NCBI RefSeq assembly: GCF_030506325.1
Contig: NZ_CP120683.1
Span: 4,291,001-4,355,000 of the forward strand
DNA: 64,000 nucleotides
Direction of reading: 5' to 3'
DNA from: Tunicatimonas pelagia
GTDB lineage: Bacteria > Bacteroidota > Bacteroidia > Cytophagales > Cyclobacteriaceae
Position numbers and translations under genes: made by a program. Below the pieces are notes generated by a model. That model was not told the DNA's origin. It saw only the letters and a list, made by a program, of their open reading frames with translations, and did no database searches. Positions 59,674-64,000 of the stretch are shown in pieces (position 1 is the stretch's first letter; each line of letters starts with the position of its first letter).

Positions 59674-60061
59674 CGGTATAGGAAAGGTCGCTGTCGCTCA
59701 CCGAAACTCCCATGCGGCACGAACCGTTGAAGGTAGCTCCAGCTTCTACAATTAGTTTATTAGTGGTAATATCACCGTGAATAACGGCGGTAGGCTTCAA
59801 TGTAAGAAGTTCGCCCACTTCAATCGATCCTTGAATTTCTCCGGCAATAATAGCATTTTCAGCCATTACCTTGCCTTCTACGTAGGAAGATGACCCCAAA
59901 GCCACTTTCGCCTGGCAATTCACGTTTCCTTTCACTTCGCCTTCCACACTAATGTTGCCAGAGGTGACAATATCTCCTTGAATGGTAGTGCCTTTACCAA
60001 TATTACTGGTGCTGCTTGAATCTTCCATCCGGGGTTTTTTATCTTGATTATTGTTAAACAT
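59597..60061 (-). CDS. Bactofilin, polymer-forming cytoskeletal protein
   Basis: A 154-residue cytoskeletal protein with a central right-handed beta-helix: GKGTTIQGDIVTSGNISVEG, EVKGNVNCQAKVALGSSSYV, EGKVMAENAIIAGEIQGSIE, LKPTAVIHGDITTNKLIVEA. Acidic disordered ends surround it. Bactofilins polymerise without nucleotides and often work with M23 peptidases in shaping the cell wall. Such a peptidase lies 14 bp upstream on the same strand, and the ATP synthase genes follow. The ATG at 60061 is clear. Confidence 0.92.
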   Translation of the reverse strand: MFNNNQDKKPRMEDSSSTSNIGKGTTIQGDIVTSGNISVEGEVKGNVNCQAKVALGSSSYVEGKVMAENAIIAGEIQGSIEVGELLTLKPTAVIHGDITTNKLIVEAGATFNGSCRMGVSVSDSDLSYTDEPETTTDDEYAEPESEEEAQSRTI

Positions 60062-60075
60062 ATTGGGTTGAAAGT

Positions 60076-60963
60076 TTAAAATGATACAAATTCTTCAGGG
60101 TTCATGGGATTTCCGTTGTACCACAACTCGAAGTGCAGGTGAGGTCCGGTAGTTAGTTCGCCTGTGTTTCCAATAATAGCTACCACATCACCCGCACTCA
60201 CAAAATCGCCCGTTTTCTTCAGCAGGCTTGAGTTATGTTTATATACGGATATCACATTACTTCGGTGCTGTACGGCAATTACATAACCAGCGTCTTGCGT
60301 CCACGAAGCCATAATCACGGTGCCATCGGCAACACTTTTAATCGGCTCATTCTTCTTAGATACTACATCTACCCCGTAGTGCCCAATTTTAGGATTGTAC
60401 GGTGCCGAAATAATTCCCCCCAAGGGTGAAAAGAAGAACAACTCATCCAACTGACTAGAAGGAGCTAACGAAGCCGAAGTTAGCATTTCTACGCCACTTT
60501 CTTCAAACTCTTCCCTAAATTCAGTATCAATCTTCGAAGGTTGAAGGTCACCCTCGGCCTGATCATTCACTGCGTTGCCATCTACCGAGCGATCATCTAT
60601 ACTCGCTAAATACGCATTTTCTGTTTCTAACGTACTATCGCCGCTCACAATATACTGAAACGAATTAAAAAACTGATTACTTTGCGCCACTACTTGCTCT
60701 AAAGAATCTACTGCCAGGGAAAGTTCAATCAGCTTACGATTTGCTTCGGCCTGAGCATAGCGAGGATCAAACCACTGTTTTAATAATGTGTTCACCAGAA
60801 AAAGACTGATAATAAAAATTATCATGCAGATAGATACAATGAACATTGTTAACTTGGCGTAAGTAAAGGTGAGAGTGGTTTTTTCGGCAAAATCCTCCTC
60901 ATTCCGAACAATTACCAAGTATCGGTTCGTTAAGCGGCTAACAAATGTCTTTTTCGATTTCAA
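60076..60963 (-). CDS. M23 family metallopeptidase with membrane anchor
   Basis: A murein endopeptidase of about 295 residues: cytoplasmic basic N-terminus (LTNRYLVIVRNEEDFAEKTT), one transmembrane helix (FIVSICMIIFIISLFLVNTL), a coiled coil, then the LytM/M23 domain with GHYGVDVV (HxxxD) and GPHLHFELWYNG (HxH), the zinc ligands. It faces the periplasm and cuts peptide crosslinks. The frame is open to a TTG at 61026; a TTG at 60963 gives the N-terminus KSKKTF usual for Cytophagales homologues and is used here. It precedes the bactofilin gene by 14 bp. Confidence 0.85.
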   Translation of the reverse strand: MKSKKTFVSRLTNRYLVIVRNEEDFAEKTTLTFTYAKLTMFIVSICMIIFIISLFLVNTLLKQWFDPRYAQAEANRKLIELSLAVDSLEQVVAQSNQFFNSFQYIVSGDSTLETENAYLASIDDRSVDGNAVNDQAEGDLQPSKIDTEFREEFEESGVEMLTSASLAPSSQLDELFFFSPLGGIISAPYNPKIGHYGVDVVSKKNEPIKSVADGTVIMASWTQDAGYVIAVQHRSNVISVYKHNSSLLKKTGDFVSAGDVVAIIGNTGELTTGPHLHFELWYNGNPMNPEEFVSF

Positions 60964-61131
60964 AGTATTATCATTATTTATCCAATTATCTGGCAGGTTT
61001 TGCTCGCGGCAAGCAGTTATAGCCAAGCTATACGAACAAATCTAACCATTTAGCAAAGAATACATAAATTGCACACCTTCAACACTGAGCTATAGTCCGT
61101 TAGCTTTATTTTAAATCTAAATATTATTCCA

Positions 61132-63768
61132 TTGAAGGTAAAAGAATTTGGAAAATATTACATTCTAATTTGGTTGCTGGCTCTTTTGGCTGGTTCGGGC
61201 TGCGCCCCGGAAGCCACCGGACTGGTTTCCAGTGTATACCATAATACTACAGCCCGGTATAATGCCTACTTTTATGCTCGGCTGCAAATGGAAGAAATTC
61301 AGCAAGCAATTGCCGATAATGAAGAGGTTAACTACAACAAAACCCTTAGAATATTTCCTGAGCCAGATACCAATCTGATTAATGGATTGAGCGAGCAGCT
61401 CGATGATTGTATTAAAAAAGCGTCTGTCGCTATTGAGCGACATCCTAACAGCCGCTGGGCCGACGATTCTTATATTCTGGTAGGGCAAAGTCGGTCCATC
61501 AATCAGAACTACGGCGATGCGATCAAAACCTTCAAATTTGTTAACACCCACAGCGAAGATGATGAGGCTCGCCACCGGGCGTTAATTGCACTTATGCGAA
61601 CCTTTATTGAAGCCGATGAGCAAAATAACGCGGTTGCGGTATCGGATTATTTACGTAAAGAAAAACTTAATCGTACGAATAAGATACAGTTTTATCTGAC
61701 CCGGGCGTACCTGGCTCAGTTAAACGAAGATTATAATGCGATGGTAGGCAATTTGCTGCTAGCCTCTCCTCTTATGAAGAATACCGAAGGTCGAGCCAAG
61801 ATATTTTTTATTCTCGGTCAGCTCTACCAAGAGTTGGGCTTTGATGCTCAAGCGTACCAAAACTACCAAGAGGTGCTGAAGAGTAATCCCGAATACGAGC
61901 TGTTCTTCTACGCCCGCCTGAACATGGCTCAGGTGTACGATCTTTCGAAAGAAAGTGATACTAAGAAGATTCGTAAGTACTTCGTCAAACTGCTGAAAGA
62001 CCAAAAAAACGTAGAGTACCGCGACAAAATTTACTACGAAATGGCTCAGTTTGAGCAGAAGCAAGACGATCTGGAACTAGCCATTGAGTACTATAACGAA
62101 TCAGTGCAAGCCAGCGTGAGCAATAATCGGCAAAAGGCGTATAGCTACTGGGAGCTAGGCAAAATTTACTACGACGAATACGCCAAGTACGAACTGGCCA
62201 AAGCCTACTACGATAGCACCATTGCCGTACTACCGCAGGATGAACCTCAATACGAAGCTATTGCGGCTCGCCAGCAAATTCTGACTAATTTTGTGGAGCA
62301 ACTCACCATTATTAAAGTACAAGACAGCTTATTGGCACTAGCTGAGATGGATACGCTGGAGCTCAGTGCTTATTTGGATGAAGTGCTCGCTGAACGACAA
62401 CAGCAGCAACAAGCTGAAGAGCGACTGGCTAACCGCCAAGCTCGGCGACAACGAGCAATTTCTCAGTTTGGGGCGGCGCCCAATCCGTTCGATACGGCTT
62501 CAGGCGAAGAGGCAGCATCGGCGGCGGTAGGTGAAAATTGGTACTTCTATAGCCCGGCGGCGATTAGTCAGGGGCAAACCGCGTTTGTTCGTAAGTGGGG
62601 CAACCGGCAGCTAGAAGATAACTGGCGTCGATCTAATAAAACTATTGAAGAAAATTTTGCGGCTAATGACGAAGAACGCATCGAGGTAGCCGACCCGGTG
62701 TTAGGTGACCCTTCGGCTGAAATAGCTGATGCCGCCGGCGAAAAACAGGCACTATACGCCGATATTCCGTTTACCGAAGAGCAGAAACAGGTCGCTTTTA
62801 AGCAAATTGACGATGCTTACTTTAAACTGGGTGGCATTTACAACTTTGACTTGGAAGAGAAAGCCAACGCTATTGAGACGTTTGAAACTTTGCTTTCCCG
62901 CTTCCCGGCTTCTGAGCACGAACCGGAGGTGCTGTACCAATTATATTTGCTGTACCAAGAGCAAGGCGATGATGCCACTGCTACCCGCTACAAAAATCAG
63001 CTACTCACCGATTTTCCCGACAGTATTTTTGCGAAGGTTATTCGCAACCCCAATTACCGGGAAGAAAGCAATTTAGCCAGTGCCCAGCTTCAGAAAATTT
63101 ACGAAGAGGCATATCGGCTCTACCAAAAAGGAGCTTACCAACAAGCCGAACCGCTGGTGCAGTCTGCCTTACAAGAGTACGACGACAATGATTTTGTAGA
63201 TAATATGGAACTGTTGCAAGTACTAATTTCAGGAAAACTTAGCAGTCAGTACGAGTATCAGTTTGCCTTACAAAATTTTATAGATGAACATCCCGAAAGT
63301 GAGGTGACTCCTTACGCTCAGGAATTACTTACCGCTGCCCAGGGCTTCGAAGAAAAATTAGTCGCCCAACAAGGAGCCAAGTTCATTCCTGCTTTTGATC
63401 AAAAGCACTCCTTTATTGTAGTGTATAATAGCAAGGGACGACTATCAACTGCGCTGCCAAAAGTAGTAGATGCATTTAATGCTGAGCACTTTGGGGAAGA
63501 TCAACTTACTTCGGCCAATCTGATGCTGGAAGATGGACAAGTGATGATTATTGTGGAAGAATTTCCCGATCAGTCCACGGCTCAGCAATACTTCACGAAG
63601 TTTAATAGTGATGTATCGCCACTCAATAATATTCCCGAATCTAACCGCTATGACCGTAGTGATATTACCAGCAATTTTATCATTACTGAGGATAATCTGC
63701 CTATTTTGTACCGCACTAAGGATATAGAAAATTATCTTCGTTTTTTCGAAAAGCATTACACCTTCTAA
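61132..63768 (+). CDS. sprE: SprE/PorW-like T9SS lipoprotein with TPR repeats
   Basis: An 878-residue lipoprotein (lipobox GSGC, then APEATGLVSSVYHNTTARYN AYFYA-type start) followed by many TPR-like helical repeats, such as FAYARLNMAQVYDLS-type units, to the C-terminus. The long NTTARYNAY start is typical of SprE (PorW), an outer-membrane component needed for type IX secretion and gliding. It starts at a TTG at 61132, close to the divergent M23 gene. It is consistent with the T9SS sorting domain of the secreted protein at 27963. The name rests on layout, not on a search. Confidence 0.85.
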   Translation: MKVKEFGKYYILIWLLALLAGSGCAPEATGLVSSVYHNTTARYNAYFYARLQMEEIQQAIADNEEVNYNKTLRIFPEPDTNLINGLSEQLDDCIKKASVAIERHPNSRWADDSYILVGQSRSINQNYGDAIKTFKFVNTHSEDDEARHRALIALMRTFIEADEQNNAVAVSDYLRKEKLNRTNKIQFYLTRAYLAQLNEDYNAMVGNLLLASPLMKNTEGRAKIFFILGQLYQELGFDAQAYQNYQEVLKSNPEYELFFYARLNMAQVYDLSKESDTKKIRKYFVKLLKDQKNVEYRDKIYYEMAQFEQKQDDLELAIEYYNESVQASVSNNRQKAYSYWELGKIYYDEYAKYELAKAYYDSTIAVLPQDEPQYEAIAARQQILTNFVEQLTIIKVQDSLLALAEMDTLELSAYLDEVLAERQQQQQAEERLANRQARRQRAISQFGAAPNPFDTASGEEAASAAVGENWYFYSPAAISQGQTAFVRKWGNRQLEDNWRRSNKTIEENFAANDEERIEVADPVLGDPSAEIADAAGEKQALYADIPFTEEQKQVAFKQIDDAYFKLGGIYNFDLEEKANAIETFETLLSRFPASEHEPEVLYQLYLLYQEQGDDATATRYKNQLLTDFPDSIFAKVIRNPNYREESNLASAQLQKIYEEAYRLYQKGAYQQAEPLVQSALQEYDDNDFVDNMELLQVLISGKLSSQYEYQFALQNFIDEHPESEVTPYAQELLTAAQGFEEKLVAQQGAKFIPAFDQKHSFIVVYNSKGRLSTALPKVVDAFNAEHFGEDQLTSANLMLEDGQVMIIVEEFPDQSTAQQYFTKFNSDVSPLNNIPESNRYDRSDITSNFIITEDNLPILYRTKDIENYLRFFEKHYTF

Positions 63769-63882
63769 TCAACTCCATAATTTTTAAGAAATTTGTCTGA
63801 TTTTTGTTCATCTCAAATACATAGCATTAAGGCTTAACCAACGTACCACCAAGAAATCAATTTTAATTAGCAGAAGCAGAAG

Positions 63883-64000
63883 ATGGCTAGTACTCAAACC
63901 TCAAAGAAAGAAGTTGAGAAAAAAGATCGAACCCAACTGTACACTTGGCTTGTGCGTGGGGCTTGGTTTTCGTTTATATCTTTCTTCATTCTATTTCCCC
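63883..64000 (+). CDS. Start of a membrane protein, cut by window end
   Basis: The first 39 residues of a gene that continues beyond the window: a charged N-terminus (MASTQTSKKEVEKKDRTQLY) and the beginning of a transmembrane helix (WLVRGAWFSFISFFILFP). A type II membrane topology of this sort is usual for a class A penicillin-binding protein; the identity cannot be proven from this fragment. Confidence 0.4.
   Translation, partial: MASTQTSKKEVEKKDRTQLYTWLVRGAWFSFISFFILFP

Noticed and set aside
1-64000. tRNA or rRNA genes
   Set aside because: No cloverleaf-type sequence with a TTCGA loop and matching acceptor stem was found by eye; a tRNAscan-SE run would be decisive.

Overview
This 64 kb window looks like chromosome of a marine or soil Bacteroidota, most likely order Cytophagales. 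The indications are a PorW/SprE-type gliding and type IX secretion lipoprotein, a secreted protein with a C-terminal T9SS sorting domain, many lipoproteins with FTAC/LLAC-type lipoboxes, MacB/FtsX-type permeases without an ATPase beside them, LytS/LytTR signalling, TAnnTTTG-like promoter boxes, and an ATP synthase operon without the beta and epsilon genes. GC content looks moderate, in the mid-40s by eye. No rRNA, tRNA, CRISPR array, prophage or intact insertion sequence was found.

Region by region. 0.1-4.0 kb: envelope proteins, then a LytS-type histidine kinase overlapping its LytTR regulator. 4.2-8.5 kb: a decayed gene, yebC, a PQQ-propeller lipoprotein, an internally deleted nucleoside hydrolase, and a methyltransferase behind a 61-residue protein. 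8.9-10.9 kb: agmatine to putrescine (aguA, aguB). 10.9-14.6 kb: a small barrel protein, an SDR enzyme, a more AT-rich patch (isochorismatase-like hydrolase plus a toxin-antitoxin-like small gene pair) and an SprT-like protease. 14.6-20.4 kb: MurQ and a BadF-type amino-sugar kinase (peptidoglycan recycling), a radical SAM/SPASM protein, a 50-residue lipoprotein, aroA, a YtxH protein and rplS. 20.4-27.7 kb: small stress-type genes, a beta-class adenine methyltransferase with an uncharacterised partner (possible compact restriction-modification pair), a membrane protein and a DUF6261-like protein, with palindromic and tandem intergenic repeats. 28-39 kb: a large secreted protein with a near-identical internal duplication, an FtsX-type permease, a SulP transporter and a family 2 glycoside hydrolase. 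39-44 kb: an IS3-like remnant, then a tightly packed four-gene operon of exported proteins ending in an 814-residue leucine-rich-repeat protein; this is the most interesting uncharacterised unit. 44-53 kb: a LamG lipoprotein, a YihY/BrkB protein, a frameshifted DUF4440 gene, a Tat-exported Gfo/Idh/MocA oxidoreductase, a HAMP/GAF sensor, a DoxX-like protein, a second permease and mnmD. 53.7-64 kb: a minus-strand run of M23 peptidase, bactofilin, AtpZ, AtpI-like, then atpB, E, F, H, A, G; divergently, a sprE/porW-like gene and the start of a membrane protein cut by the window edge.

How genes work together: aguA/aguB complete a putrescine route; MurQ and the kinase recycle cell-wall amino sugars; bactofilin plus M23 peptidase suggest cell-shape or envelope patterning co-transcribed with the proton-driven ATP synthase; the SprE-like protein would support secretion of T9SS substrates such as the 1048-residue protein. 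Many start codons appear to be TTG, and several genes carry visible lesions (in-frame deletion, frameshift, lost 5' end), so small-scale gene decay is a theme of the window.
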